Assembly (NCBI RefSeq): GCF_008017545.1
Contig: NZ_VRTZ01000003.1
Location: 161,315 to 225,314, forward strand
Length of the DNA stretch: 64,000 bases
Source: Homoserinibacter sp. GY 40078
Lineage (GTDB): Bacteria; Actinomycetota; Actinomycetes; Actinomycetales; Microbacteriaceae
Reading direction: 5' to 3'
Part shown: positions 16,838-26,343 of the stretch, piece after piece
Layout of the letters: the number at the start of each line of letters is the position of its first letter
Position numbering within the stretch: the stretch's first letter is position 1
Translations under genes and position numbers: made by a program
The notes under the pieces: generated by a model
Told to the model about the DNA's origin: nothing
What the model saw: the letters and a program-made list of their open reading frames with translations, nothing else
Database searches by the model: none

Positions 16838-16847
16838 GAACCAGTTC
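16838..16847. promoter_or_regulatory. Operator-like GAACCAGTTC downstream of the promoter
   Basis: The palindrome lies about 15-24 bases after the -10 box, a position where a bound repressor would block initiation or early elongation. It matches the site at 14943-14952 in eight of ten bases or better and continues as GTTCACATATG, resembling GTTCATATG there. Confidence 0.5.
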
Positions 16848-16870
16848 ACATATGAGGACGAAGGAGTCCG

Positions 16871-17824
16871 GTGATCGACACGATGATCGAACGGCGAGAA
16901 GCGCTCCCGGAGGTGCTCACACCGCCTCCGGCGCGTCGCGGCATGACCCGTGAGCGGCGCGCACAGGTGAGGGGACTGCTCTTCGTCTCACCGTGGATCG
17001 TGGGTCTCCTCGCCTTCGTGGTTTTCCCGATCGTGTACTCGGTGTACATCAGCCTGACGGATTACTACGGGATCGGCACCCCCAAATTCGTCGGGCTCAA
17101 GAACTTCGAGACGCTCTTCAGCGACCCGATCGCCCTCCTCGCAGGGCTCAACACGATCGGATACGCGGGCGCCGCGGTGCCGCTCACCCTCCTCGTGGCT
17201 CTTCTGCTCGCGTTCGCGATGAACCGGAAGGTCCGCGAGGTCGCCATCTATCGCACCGCGCTCTACCTCCCGACGCTGATCCCGCTCTTCGCGCTCGCCT
17301 TCGTCGTGATCGTGCTGATCAACCCCTCGACCGGCCCGATCAGCTCGCTCCTGGGAGCCGTCGGGCTCGGCAACCGCGACCTGCTGAGCGACCCGAATCT
17401 CGCACGCTGGGTGATCATCGCCATGGCGCCGCTCACCGCTGGTAACGCGGCGATCATCTTCCTAGCGGGCCTCAACAACATCCCCGGGTCGCTGTACGAG
17501 GCCGCGCGCCTCGACGGGGCGAACGCCATCCAGCAGTTCATGCACGTGACCCTGCCGCTGCTCTCGCCGGCGATCCTGTTCAACCTCATCGTCGGTATCA
17601 GCGCCGGCCTCGAGGTCTTCACCCAGGGCTACGTCATGACGGGCGGCGGGCCGAACAACGCGACCCTCTACTACCTGCTGTTCATCTACCAGAACGCCTT
17701 CAGCTACAACCGCTTCGGATACGCGTCGGCTGCGGCGCTGGTGCTGTTCCTCGTCGGCCTCGTACTGGCCGCGATCGTGTACCAGATCTCCAAGCGCTTC
17801 GTGAACTACGACGCAGCGGCCTGA
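16871..17824 (+). CDS. Sugar ABC transporter permease, MalF/CUT1 type
   Basis: The 317-residue inner-membrane subunit has six predicted helices and the permease EAA loop EAARLDGANAIQQFMHVTLP, which docks the ATPase. It is the first gene of the operon, starting with GTG after AAGGAG. Its partner permease follows 11 bases later. No ATPase gene is present in the operon; in actinobacteria CUT1 importers commonly share an MsiK-type ATPase encoded elsewhere. The substrate is probably an oligosaccharide released from the target glycan. Confidence 0.95.
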   Translation: MIDTMIERREALPEVLTPPPARRGMTRERRAQVRGLLFVSPWIVGLLAFVVFPIVYSVYISLTDYYGIGTPKFVGLKNFETLFSDPIALLAGLNTIGYAGAAVPLTLLVALLLAFAMNRKVREVAIYRTALYLPTLIPLFALAFVVIVLINPSTGPISSLLGAVGLGNRDLLSDPNLARWVIIAMAPLTAGNAAIIFLAGLNNIPGSLYEAARLDGANAIQQFMHVTLPLLSPAILFNLIVGISAGLEVFTQGYVMTGGGPNNATLYYLLFIYQNAFSYNRFGYASAAALVLFLVGLVLAAIVYQISKRFVNYDAAA

Positions 17825-17835
17825 CCGAGGACACC

Positions 17836-18744
17836 ATGATCGACATCTCAACCCCCGCGAAGCGGATCAGCCCTCGACGAGCCGGACGCTCCGGTGGCAC
17901 CCGTGCCGCGCGCACCGCGCGCAAGCTCTGGGACAACGTCATCGTCCGTGCCTTCCTGATCGTCGCGTCGCTCGCCTTCCTCTTCCCCCTCGTGTGGATG
18001 ATCACGACGGCACTCAAGTCGCCGGCCGACCTCGCGATCTCGCCCCCGGAGCTGCTGCCGCGCGACTGGACCTGGGGCAACTTCGCCGAGGTGTTCAGCT
18101 ACATCCCGTTCGCGCGGTTCTTCGTCAACACGCTCATCGTGACCGTGCTCACGGTGCTCGTGACGGTGGTGTCGAACTTCCTCATCGCCTACGGCTTCGC
18201 GTGCCTCGACTGGCGCGGACGCGACGGACTGTTCTACACGGTGCTCATCACGCTCTTCCTGCCGTTCCCCCTCGCGATCATCCCCACGTTCAACCTCTTC
18301 TCGTGGCTGCACTGGATCGACACGTTCCTGCCGCTGATCGTGCCGCACGCGTTCGGCAGCGCGTTCTTCATCTTCCTGCTGCGCCAGTTCCTGCTACAGG
18401 TGCCGCGGGAGTATCTCGACGCCGCACGGCTCGACGGCGCCAGCGAATGGCGGATCGTCTGGCAGATCGTCTTCCCGCTCGCGCGGCCCGCGGTGATCGC
18501 GGTCGCGATCCTCGCCGCCACGAAGGCGTGGAACGAGTTCCTCACACCGCTGCTCTACCTGCACTCGGCCGAGAACCAGACCCTCGCGATCGGCATGCAG
18601 CTGTTCAAGAGCGAGTTCCAGACCGACATCCGGTTCGACCTCATGATGGCCGCCTCTGCGATGGTCATCGTCCCTCCGGTGATCCTGTTCTTCCTCTGCC
18701 AGCGGTACTTCATCCGCGGCATCACCCTCGGTGCCGCGAAGTAA
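17836..18744 (+). CDS. Sugar ABC transporter permease, MalG/CUT1 type
   Basis: The 302-residue partner permease has six helices and the EAA-type loop DAARLDGASEWRIVWQIVFP. It contains the family's N-terminal ITTALKSPADL and the C-terminal YFIRGITLGAAK, which closely matches MalG-like proteins. It lies between the MalF-like gene and the binding-protein gene and completes the channel. Confidence 0.95.
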   Translation: MIDISTPAKRISPRRAGRSGGTRAARTARKLWDNVIVRAFLIVASLAFLFPLVWMITTALKSPADLAISPPELLPRDWTWGNFAEVFSYIPFARFFVNTLIVTVLTVLVTVVSNFLIAYGFACLDWRGRDGLFYTVLITLFLPFPLAIIPTFNLFSWLHWIDTFLPLIVPHAFGSAFFIFLLRQFLLQVPREYLDAARLDGASEWRIVWQIVFPLARPAVIAVAILAATKAWNEFLTPLLYLHSAENQTLAIGMQLFKSEFQTDIRFDLMMAASAMVIVPPVILFFLCQRYFIRGITLGAAK

Positions 18745-18783
18745 CTCCTTCGGTCAACCCGAGGAACCAAGAAAGGTGAAGCA

Positions 18784-20118
18784 ATGAAACGAATCACAGC
18801 GCGGCGCGCCACAGCAACGATGCTTGCCGCCGCCGCCGCGATCGCGCTCGTCGGATGCTCCGACGGCGGGTCGGGGTCGGACGAGAAGCCCGAGAAGCTC
18901 GTCGTCTGGACCGGTCAGGCGAACGAACCCGGCTTCGGTGCCCAGCAGGAGATCGCCGAGAAGTTCGAGGCGGCGACGGGTATCGCGGTCGAGATCGTTC
19001 CGAAGCCCCCGGCCTTCGCGGGCGACAACACCTCGCTCGCGACTTCCGTGGGTGCCGGTGTGCCGCCCGACCTGTATGTGATGGACCGCAACAGCCTCCC
19101 GGGGCAGGGTGCCATCGGTATGTTGACCGACCTGGGGCCGCTGCTCCAGGGCGAGGACGCCGACCTGCTCGACAACTACCTCCCGGGACCGGTGAAGACC
19201 TCGAGCTTCAACGGCCAGCACTACGGCCTCCCGCTCTTCGCCACCGCGCGCGGCCTCTACTTCAACAAGACGCTGCTGAAGGAGGTCGGGGTCGATCCGG
19301 CCGTCCTGGACCCGGCGAACGGCGCGCCCACGATCGAGCTCATCACCGAGATCGCAGAGAAGCTCGACCACCGCGACGCCTCGGGCGACTACGACCGCCT
19401 CGGTTTCGTGCCGTGGTACTCGCAGGCCAAGCACATGACGTGGAACGTCTCGCACGGCGCCCAGTTCTTCGACGAAGACACCTGCTCGATCCCCGAGGCG
19501 GGGGACGTGCAGGTGCAGACCTTCGAGTACCTGCAGGAGACCGCCGAGCGTCTCGGGTACCAGGACGTGCAGACCTTCATCGCGACGTACGCGTCGACCC
19601 CGAACAGCTCGCCGTTCTTCACCGGCAACCTGGGGATGACGATCGACGGCAACTTCTTCATCGACGCCCTCGAGAAGTACGCACCCGACCTCGACTACGG
19701 GGTGACCTACATCCCTGTCGCCGAGGAGGGCGACCCCATCGGCACCTACATGGGCGGCTGGTCGGTGGTCATCCCGCGCGGGGTCCACTCGGAGCACTGG
19801 TCCTGGGAGCTCGCGAAGTTCTTCGCCGGTGAGGAGGGGCAGCGCATCTTCGAGACGGCTACCCAGACGATCCCCACCTGGACCGACCTGATCGACGACC
19901 CCGAGGTGACCGGCCGACAGGGTCTCTTCAGCTCGATGCTCGAGGACTACGGCATCGAGTTCCCGCCGCTGCCTGTGACGACGCCCTTCTATTCGGCGAT
20001 GGATCAGGCCCAGCAGGCGGTGCTCCTCGGCGAGTCGACGCCCGAGGAGGCGCTCGCGAGCGTCGCCCAGCAGGTGAATACCCAGATGCAGGGGTACTGC
20101 CCGTACACGATCGGGTGA
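18784..20118 (+). CDS. Sugar ABC transporter substrate-binding lipoprotein
   Basis: The 444-residue solute-binding protein has a lipoprotein signal with Cys25 in LVGCSD, so it is tethered outside the membrane. The fold is the extracellular solute-binding family 1 type: KLVVWTGQANEPGFGAQQEIAEKF at the start, YGLPLFATARGLYFNKTLL in the hinge region, and YMGGWSVVIPRGVH later. The ATG follows GAAAGG. A 13-base-pair hairpin right after the stop codon probably protects its message and keeps this gene at higher levels than those downstream. Confidence 0.95.
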   Translation: MKRITARRATATMLAAAAAIALVGCSDGGSGSDEKPEKLVVWTGQANEPGFGAQQEIAEKFEAATGIAVEIVPKPPAFAGDNTSLATSVGAGVPPDLYVMDRNSLPGQGAIGMLTDLGPLLQGEDADLLDNYLPGPVKTSSFNGQHYGLPLFATARGLYFNKTLLKEVGVDPAVLDPANGAPTIELITEIAEKLDHRDASGDYDRLGFVPWYSQAKHMTWNVSHGAQFFDEDTCSIPEAGDVQVQTFEYLQETAERLGYQDVQTFIATYASTPNSSPFFTGNLGMTIDGNFFIDALEKYAPDLDYGVTYIPVAEEGDPIGTYMGGWSVVIPRGVHSEHWSWELAKFFAGEEGQRIFETATQTIPTWTDLIDDPEVTGRQGLFSSMLEDYGIEFPPLPVTTPFYSAMDQAQQAVLLGESTPEEALASVAQQVNTQMQGYCPYTIG

Positions 20119-20123
20119 TCGAA

Positions 20124-20155
20124 CCGGCGGGGAGGGGGCCTGCCCTCCCCGCCGG
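20124..20155 (+). promoter_or_regulatory. Intra-operon hairpin after the binding-protein gene
   Basis: CCGGCGGGGAGGG (20124-20136) is the exact inverse of CCCTCCCCGCCGG (20143-20155), with a six-base loop and no T-run. It is placed to stabilise the upstream message or partly terminate before the catabolic genes. Confidence 0.6.
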
Positions 20156-20195
20156 CTCAACCTCGCCCCTCCGCACACCGACCAGAAAGGGCCCC

Positions 20196-21428
20196 GTGCC
20201 TCCCACGCCTCATCCCTCACGACCCGCCCTCGCCGATGGCTGGGTCGACGTCGTGAAGGCTCCCTCGCATGACGACCTCGGAACGCCGCTCATCATCGAC
20301 GACGTGACGCTCACGGAGCTGCCGTCAGGCGCGCTCCTGTGCGGATACACCTTCAACAGGGACTCCCGGGAGCGCTCATACCCGCGCGACGGTGTGAACC
20401 ACGACTTCCAGTGGAGCAACCCGTTCCAGCTTCGGCTCGCTCGCAGCGACGACGACGGCGCCACCTGGCACGAGATCGCCGCGCTCGACCTCAACATGGG
20501 GTTCCCGTTCGTGTACGAGGGGCGGCTCTACCTGTTGGGCAACCGTCTCGGGCGCCGCGACGTGGTGATCTGCGCGTCGGATGACGAGGGGCGGACATGG
20601 ACGGATCCGGTGACGCTCTTCGAGGGCGGCTACTGGAACACGCCCGCAGGCACCGTGATCGTCGACGGCGTGCTCTACCGCGGTATGGGCACTCCCACTG
20701 ATCTGTCGTGGGGCGGCGGATGGAACGCGATCTGCGTGATCGCCGGAGACCTCGCGAATCCGCTCGATCCGGCGTCGTGGCGGATGTCGAATCCCGTTGT
20801 CTACCCCGGAACGCCGAGCGAGCTGATCCACCGTGCACCGGGCGTCGACGTACCGGAGCCCGGAACCCTCCTGCCGGGCCACTGGCTCGAAGCGAACGTC
20901 GTCGAGCTCGCGGGTGCACTGCGGCTCATCGCGGTCACGCGCCAGCAGAACCTCGTGGGCGTGTGCTCGATCACCGATGCGGACGGCGAGCTGCGACTCG
21001 ACTTCGACTGCCTGTATCCGGTGCCCGGCGGCCACGCCAAGATGTTCATCATCCGCGACCCCGAGACGGGACTCTTCTGGTCGCAGGCCGACATCGCTCC
21101 CGACCCGCTCGACCTCACCGGGTGGAACTCGGGCGCGCACGGCGACGGCTACACGGGCGAGCCGGAGCTCGACCGTCACATCCTCACCGCCGTGTACAGC
21201 GTGGACGCCCTCAACTGGTTCCAGGCGGGTGCCGTCGTGATCGGCGAGCGCCGCGAGTACGGGTTCCAGTACGCGGCGCCGCTCATCCGGGGCGACGACA
21301 TGCTCTATGCGGTGCGCACGGGTGTCGGCGACGCCGCGAATCAGCACGACGCGAACCGCGTGACCCTGCATCGGGTGCGCGACTTCCGTCGGCTCGCACA
21401 CGAGCTCGTCCCGGGAGGACTGCGATGA
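20196..21428 (+). CDS. Sialidase-fold (BNR) protein, cytoplasmic
   Basis: The 410-residue protein has a beta-propeller of the exo-sialidase superfamily, with Asp-box-like repeats (LARSDDDGATWHEIA, CASDDEGRTWTDPV). It also has FQYAAPLIRGDDMLYAVRTG near the end, which resembles sialidase-type substrate loops. There is no signal peptide, so it would act on imported sugars. True sialidase activity is unlikely given the glucarate genes next to it; hydrolysis or modification of a uronosyl oligosaccharide is an inference. GTG at 20196 follows GAAAGGG. The stop overlaps the KdgD start as ATGA. Confidence 0.75.
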   Translation: MPPTPHPSRPALADGWVDVVKAPSHDDLGTPLIIDDVTLTELPSGALLCGYTFNRDSRERSYPRDGVNHDFQWSNPFQLRLARSDDDGATWHEIAALDLNMGFPFVYEGRLYLLGNRLGRRDVVICASDDEGRTWTDPVTLFEGGYWNTPAGTVIVDGVLYRGMGTPTDLSWGGGWNAICVIAGDLANPLDPASWRMSNPVVYPGTPSELIHRAPGVDVPEPGTLLPGHWLEANVVELAGALRLIAVTRQQNLVGVCSITDADGELRLDFDCLYPVPGGHAKMFIIRDPETGLFWSQADIAPDPLDLTGWNSGAHGDGYTGEPELDRHILTAVYSVDALNWFQAGAVVIGERREYGFQYAAPLIRGDDMLYAVRTGVGDAANQHDANRVTLHRVRDFRRLAHELVPGGLR

Positions 21429-22327
21429 TCCGGGTCGACGACGGCGTGCTGTTCTTCCCGGTGACCCCGTTCGACGGCGAGGGCGAGTTCGCCCCCGACG
21501 CGTTCCGTGCCCACCTGGCCGACGGTCTTCGCTTCGAGCCCGGTGGGGTCTTCGCCGCGTGCGGCACCGGGGAGTACTTCTCGCTCGACGAGGACGAGTA
21601 CCGCTCCGTCGTTCGGATCGCCGTCGAGGAGGCCGCGGGGCGCGTGGACGTCGCGGCAGGTGCCGGCGGGCCCACCCGCCGCGCGATCCGCGACGCACGG
21701 GCCGCGATCGAGGAGGGCGCGACGACGATCCTCGCGATGCCGCCGTACCTCGTCCGGGGAAGCCAGGCCGGTCTCGTCGACCACTTCACCCGCATCGCCG
21801 ATGCTGTCGACGCGGACGTGATCGTGTACCACCGCGACAACGCCGTGCTCTCGCCGGAATCCGTGCGGCAGCTGGCGCGGCATCCGCGAGTCGTGGGCCT
21901 CAAGGACGGGCACGGCGACGTCGGGCTGCTGGAGCGCATCGTCGCCACGGTCGACGAGTCCGACTTCGTCTACTTCAACGGGATGCCGACCGCCGAGCTG
22001 TACGCGCGTGCGTTCCGCGGTGTGGGTGTGCGCGCGTACTCCTCGGCCGTATTCTGCTTCGCTCCGGAGATCGCGGTCGCGTTCCATCGCGCGCTCGCTA
22101 CGGGCGATGAGGAGACGATCGCGCTGCTGCTCCGCGACTTCTTCGTGCCGCTCGTCGAGATCCGCGACCGGGCACCGGGATACGCCGTCGCGCTCGTCAA
22201 GGCGGGTGTCGCGCTCCGGGGGATCGACGCGGGGGGCGTGCGTCCGCCCCTCCGCGACGCGGACCCCGACGATCTCGCGGACCTCTCGCGACTCGTTGAT
22301 CGCGCCCGCGCTACGGCAGGGGTGTGA
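21425..22327 (+). CDS. kdgD: 5-dehydro-4-deoxyglucarate dehydratase
   Basis: The 300-residue member of the dihydrodipicolinate synthase family decarboxylates and dehydrates 5-keto-4-deoxyglucarate to alpha-ketoglutarate semialdehyde. The subfamily motifs are clear: LFFPVTPFD, AACGTGEYFSLDEDEY, IVYHRDNAVL with Y135, and GLKDGHGD with the Schiff-base K160. YSSAVFCFAPEIA and a GYAVALVKAG stretch also match KdgD. It lies between the sialidase-fold gene and the semialdehyde dehydrogenase, and glucarate dehydratase follows, so the route is complete from glucarate to 2-oxoglutarate. The related L-2-keto-3-deoxyarabonate dehydratase is the alternative. Confidence 0.92.
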   Translation: MIRVDDGVLFFPVTPFDGEGEFAPDAFRAHLADGLRFEPGGVFAACGTGEYFSLDEDEYRSVVRIAVEEAAGRVDVAAGAGGPTRRAIRDARAAIEEGATTILAMPPYLVRGSQAGLVDHFTRIADAVDADVIVYHRDNAVLSPESVRQLARHPRVVGLKDGHGDVGLLERIVATVDESDFVYFNGMPTAELYARAFRGVGVRAYSSAVFCFAPEIAVAFHRALATGDEETIALLLRDFFVPLVEIRDRAPGYAVALVKAGVALRGIDAGGVRPPLRDADPDDLADLSRLVDRARATAGV

Positions 22328-22328
22328 G

Positions 22329-23897
22329 GTGCTGACGGGGGAGTCGCTGATCGCGGGCGAGCGGGTCGCCGGCACCGGGCGGGTCGTGCACGCGTTCGCG
22401 CCGCGGACCGGCGCGCAGCTCGAGCCGGGCTTCCCCATGGTCGATCCGGGACAGGTCGATCGCGCCGCCCGATCCGCCCTCGAGGCATTTGCGCAGCTGC
22501 GGTCGAGCACACCGGCTGATCGGGCGCGGCTTCTCGAGTCGATCGCGGACGCCATCGAAGCCCTCGGCGATGCGCTCATCGAGCGCGCCGACGCCGAGAC
22601 GGCGCTCGGAGTCGAGCGTCTGCGAGGTGAACGTGCCCGCACGACGGGCCAACTGCGGTTCTTCGCACGGATGCTCCGCGACGGCTGGGGCACCGGGGCT
22701 CGCATCGAGCACGGTGATTCTGACCGGCGACCTGCGCCCCGCCCGGATCTGCGTTTGCGCATGGTGCCCGTTGGACCGGTTGCGGTGTTCGGCTCGAGCA
22801 ACTTCCCGCTCGCGTTCTCGAACGCGGGCGGCGACACGGCCTCGGCGCTCGCCGCAGGCTGCCCGGTCATCGTCAAGGCCCACAACGCCCACCTCGGGAC
22901 GGCCGCGCTTGTCGCCGACGCCGTGGCGGATGCGGTGAGAGCCGTGGGGATGCCAGGAGGCGTCTACTCCTCCCTCGTCGGCGACGGCGCGGGCATCGGT
23001 CAATCGCTCGTCGCGCACCCCGCGATCGCGGCTGTCGGATTCACCGGGTCGCGTGCCGCAGGGCTCGCCCTCGTGGGTGTCGCGGCGTCGCGGCCGGCCC
23101 CCATCCCCGTCTACGCCGAGATGAGCAGCGTGAATCCGGTGATCGTGCTCCCGTCGGCTCTCGATGCCGAGCGGGCCGCCGGCTACGTCAGCTCGCTGAC
23201 GCTCGGCGCGGGTCAGTTCTGCACGAATCCCGGGCTGCTGTTCGTTCCGGTGGGAGCCGAGGGCGACCGTTTCGTCGGGCACGTCTCGGAGACCGTTCGT
23301 GCGACGAGCGGCGCGACCATGCTCTCCTCGGGTATCCGCACCGCCTTCGAGTCCGCCCGTGATGAGCTCGCAGCGCAGCCCGGCGTGACGGAGCTCGCCG
23401 AGGGCCTCGCAGGAACCGACGACGATGCTCCCGCGGCGCGTGTATTCGAGGCGGCTGCGGGAGAGCTCATCCGTCGTCCCCGACTGCAGCACGAGATGTT
23501 CGGGCCCGCCGGTCTCGTCGTCCGCTACGACGGCACGGACGAGCTCCGAGCGGCGATCGGCGCCCTCGAGGGGCAGCTCACGGCTACCGTGCATGCCGAG
23601 GACGACGATCACGTGACTCTCGCCGAGCTGCTCCCCGACCTCGAGCGGATCGCGGGCCGGATCATCGTGAACGGCTGGCCCACCGGAGTCGAGGTCTCGA
23701 ACGCGATGGTCCACGGCGGTCCGTGGCCCGCCACGTCCGCGCCGCATACGACATCCGTCGGATCGCTTGCGATCGCGCGCTTCCAGCGGCCCGTGTCGTA
23801 CCAGAACGTGCCCGAGCGACTGCTGCCGCCCGAGCTGCGGGATGCGAACCCGCTGGCCCAGGAGCGCCGCGTCGACGGGCGGATGGAGCTGCCATGA
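22329..23897 (+). CDS. Alpha-ketoglutarate semialdehyde (2,5-dioxovalerate) dehydrogenase
   Basis: The 522-residue aldehyde dehydrogenase oxidises alpha-ketoglutarate semialdehyde to 2-oxoglutarate, which enters the TCA cycle. Catalytic C298 lies in [11 protein letters not shown] and E264 in [11 protein letters not shown]; the oxyanion N158 is in [32 protein letters not shown] and [10 protein letters not shown] mark the KGSA dehydrogenase subgroup. The GTG at 22329 is one base after the KdgD stop. It probably also serves the semialdehyde from the IlvD/FAH pair at 6324-9237. Confidence 0.92.
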   Translation: MLTGESLIAGERVAGTGRVVHAFAPRTGAQLEPGFPMVDPGQVDRAARSALEAFAQLRSSTPADRARLLESIADAIEALGDALIERADAETALGVERLRGERARTTGQLRFFARMLRDGWGTGARIEHGDSDRRPAPRPDLRLRMVPVGPVAVFGSSNFPLAFSNAGGDTASALAAGCPVIVKAHNAHLGTAALVADAVADAVRAVGMPGGVYSSLVGDGAGIGQSLVAHPAIAAVGFTGSRAAGLALVGVAASRPAPIPVYAEMSSVNPVIVLPSALDAERAAGYVSSLTLGAGQFCTNPGLLFVPVGAEGDRFVGHVSETVRATSGATMLSSGIRTAFESARDELAAQPGVTELAEGLAGTDDDAPAARVFEAAAGELIRRPRLQHEMFGPAGLVVRYDGTDELRAAIGALEGQLTATVHAEDDDHVTLAELLPDLERIAGRIIVNGWPTGVEVSNAMVHGGPWPATSAPHTTSVGSLAIARFQRPVSYQNVPERLLPPELRDANPLAQERRVDGRMELP

Positions 23898-25213
23898 GCG
23901 CACCCCGGATCGAGTCGCTCGAGGTGGTGCCGGTCGCCGGTCACGACAGCATGCTGCTGAACCTGAGCGGCGCGCACGCCCCGTACTTCACGCGCAACGT
24001 GCTCCTCGTGACCGACAGCGACGGCCGCGTGGGCCTCGGCGAAGCGCCCGGCGGGGCCGCGATCGCCGAGGTGTTGCGCGACTCTGCGCCGCTCCTCGTC
24101 GGCCACTCCCTCGCGCGGATGCAGGAGCTCCTGCGCACGGTCTCCACAACCTTCGGTGAGCTCGACGCCGCCGGCCGCGGTCTGCAGACCTTCGATCTGC
24201 GCACCACGATCCACGCCGTGACGGCGCTCGAATGCGCGCTGCTCGACCTCACCGCACGCTGGCAGGGCGTGCGCGTCGTCGACCTGCTCGGGCAAGGAGC
24301 GCTGCGCGAGAGCGTGCCGGTGCTCGGCTACCTGTTCTTCGTAGGAGATGGGACCGCGGGCGAGCTGCGGTACGAGGCCGGGTCGGGCGATGGCTGGTTC
24401 CGTCGTCGCCGTCAGCCCGCGCTCGACCCCGCGGGGGTGGTCGAGCTCGCCCACGCAGCGCGTGAGCAGTACGGCTTCCGCGACTTCAAGCTCAAGGGCG
24501 GAGTCTTCGCACCGAGCGTCGAAGCCGATGCGGTCGAGGCTCTCGCCGCCGAGTTCCCGGACGCGCGCATCACCCTCGATCCCAACGGCTGCTGGTCGCT
24601 CGCGGAGGCGGTCGAGATCGGGCACCGACTGCGTCCGGTGCTCGCCTATGCGGAGGACCCCTGCGGTGCCGAGGGCCCATTCTCCGGCCGGGAGACCATG
24701 GCCGAGTTCCGCCGGGCCACAGGGCTTCCCACCGCCACCAACATGATCGCAACGGACTGGCGCGAGCTGGCCCATGCGATCCGCGCGCAGGCGATCGACA
24801 TCCCGCTCGCCGACCCCCACTTCTGGACGATGTCCGGCTCGATCCGCGTGGCGGAGCTGTGCGCGGCGTTCGGGATGACGTGGGGTGTGCACTCCAACAA
24901 CCACTTCGACATCTCGCTCGCGATGCTCGCCCACGTGGGTGCCGCCGCCCCGGGGCCGATCACCGCCCTCGACACGCATTGGATCTGGCAGGACGGCGAG
25001 CGGCTGACGGCCGCGCCCCCGACGATCCGGGCCGGCGCCCTCGCGGTACCCGACGGGCCGGGTCTCGGCGTCGAGATCGACAGGGAACGGCTCGACGAGG
25101 CCCATCGCCTGCACGAGGAGCAGGTACTCGGCGGGCGCGACGACGCGCGAGCCATGCGCACGCTCGTGCCCGACTGGGTCTTCGACCCCAAGCGCCCCGC
25201 GTACGTGCGATGA
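23894..25213 (+). CDS. gudD: Glucarate dehydratase, enolase superfamily
   Basis: The 439-residue enzyme dehydrates D-glucarate to 5-keto-4-deoxyglucarate. The catalytic pair K199-x-K201 is in FKLKGG. Metal and substrate residues D229 and N231 (LDPNG), E254 (YAEDP) and N283 (TNMIATDW) follow, and the general base H333 is in GVHSNNH. All match the glucarate dehydratase pattern. Its ATG overlaps the dehydrogenase stop as ATGA. It supplies KdgD two genes upstream. No uronate dehydrogenase that would make glucarate from glucuronate is in the window. Confidence 0.95.
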   Translation: MSAPRIESLEVVPVAGHDSMLLNLSGAHAPYFTRNVLLVTDSDGRVGLGEAPGGAAIAEVLRDSAPLLVGHSLARMQELLRTVSTTFGELDAAGRGLQTFDLRTTIHAVTALECALLDLTARWQGVRVVDLLGQGALRESVPVLGYLFFVGDGTAGELRYEAGSGDGWFRRRRQPALDPAGVVELAHAAREQYGFRDFKLKGGVFAPSVEADAVEALAAEFPDARITLDPNGCWSLAEAVEIGHRLRPVLAYAEDPCGAEGPFSGRETMAEFRRATGLPTATNMIATDWRELAHAIRAQAIDIPLADPHFWTMSGSIRVAELCAAFGMTWGVHSNNHFDISLAMLAHVGAAAPGPITALDTHWIWQDGERLTAAPPTIRAGALAVPDGPGLGVEIDRERLDEAHRLHEEQVLGGRDDARAMRTLVPDWVFDPKRPAYVR

Positions 25214-26343
25214 CCCGCACGCCGTCCGACGAAGGAGAGACGAGACCTGTGACCGAGCCGGAGATCGCTGCGATCTACTTCCCGAGTTGGCATGCCGACC
25301 GCCGACGCGACGCGTACCTCGGTGACGGGTTCACCGAATGGGAGCTCGTGCGCGCCGGCCGACCGCGGTTCCCCGAGCACCGGCAGCCCATCGTGCCCCT
25401 CGACGGTCACCTCGACGAGAGCGATCCGGCCGTCATGAGCGGGATCGTGCGGCGAGCCGCGGACGCAGGGGTCTCCGCATTCCTCTGGGACTGGTACTGG
25501 TACGACGAGGCGGACTTCCTGAACCGTCCGCTCGACGAGACATACCTCGCGTTGCCCGATCCCGCCGTGCAGTTCGCCCTCATGTGGGCCAACCACGACT
25601 GGAGAGATGTGTTCCCAGCACGCACCGAGGGTGAACCTGCCCTGTGGTGGCCCGGTGCCGTCGACGCGGAGCAGTTCGACCGGATGTGCGAGGTGATCGT
25701 TCACCGCTACCTCGTGGAGCCCTCCTACTGGAAAGTCGATGGTGCCGCCTGGTTCAGCGTGTTCAGCTACGAGACCCTCCTGGAGGGACTCGGTGGCGCA
25801 GAGGCCGCCGCCGCGGCGCTCCGCCGCTTCCGCGACATGGCACGCGCGGCGGGGGTCGGTGAGCTGCACCTGAACGTGCTGAACCACTGGTTCGACGTCG
25901 ACCCGGCGGAGCTCCGCGCGGTGGGTTTCGACAGCATCGGCAGCTACGGCTGGGGTGACGTGATGCCGCTCGACCGCGGACCGACGCTCGCCTACGGTCC
26001 CTGGGCCGAGGAGAACGAGGCGCGCTGGGAGGCGGAGGCTGCTCGGCAGTCGCTTCCGTTCGTCCCGACGGTCACCATGGGGTGGGATTCGACGACCCGC
26101 GTGCACCAGGACGACCCCATGGTGGTGACGGAGTGGCCCCACCTGCCGGTCGTCGTCGACCCCGACCCGGATCGCTTCGAGCAGTCGGTGCGCCGGGCGC
26201 GCGAGCACGTGGAACGCCACCGCACCCCGCCGGTCGTCATCGTCAACGCCTGGAACGAATGGACCGAGGGCAGCTATCTGGAGCCCGATGAGCGATTCGG
26301 CGACGCATTCCCCCTCGCGCTCCGGCGAGGATCTGGACGGTGA
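25210..26343 (+). CDS. GH99-like (WbsX-type) protein, copy 2
   Basis: The product has 377 residues from the ATG at 25210. A GTG at 25249, after GAAGGAG, is a good alternative start. It shares the core pattern of the copy at 13790: [48 protein letters not shown] and [16 protein letters not shown]. It lacks a signal peptide, so an intracellular glycosidase on imported oligosaccharides is the most likely role. Its stop overlaps the SGNH gene start as GTGA. The two copies differ in the middle, so they may cut different linkages. Confidence 0.85.
   Translation: MTRTPSDEGETRPVTEPEIAAIYFPSWHADRRRDAYLGDGFTEWELVRAGRPRFPEHRQPIVPLDGHLDESDPAVMSGIVRRAADAGVSAFLWDWYWYDEADFLNRPLDETYLALPDPAVQFALMWANHDWRDVFPARTEGEPALWWPGAVDAEQFDRMCEVIVHRYLVEPSYWKVDGAAWFSVFSYETLLEGLGGAEAAAAALRRFRDMARAAGVGELHLNVLNHWFDVDPAELRAVGFDSIGSYGWGDVMPLDRGPTLAYGPWAEENEARWEAEAARQSLPFVPTVTMGWDSTTRVHQDDPMVVTEWPHLPVVVDPDPDRFEQSVRRAREHVERHRTPPVVIVNAWNEWTEGSYLEPDERFGDAFPLALRRGSGR

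Noticed and set aside
20124..20155. A full transcription terminator after the sugar-binding gene
   Set aside because: There is no T-run, no convincing promoter follows, and the next genes complete the same pathway, so an internal stabilising or partly terminating hairpin fits better.
20196..21428. A true sialidase
   Set aside because: The neighbours metabolise glucarate and no sialic acid catabolism genes are present, so the fold name is kept but not the activity.
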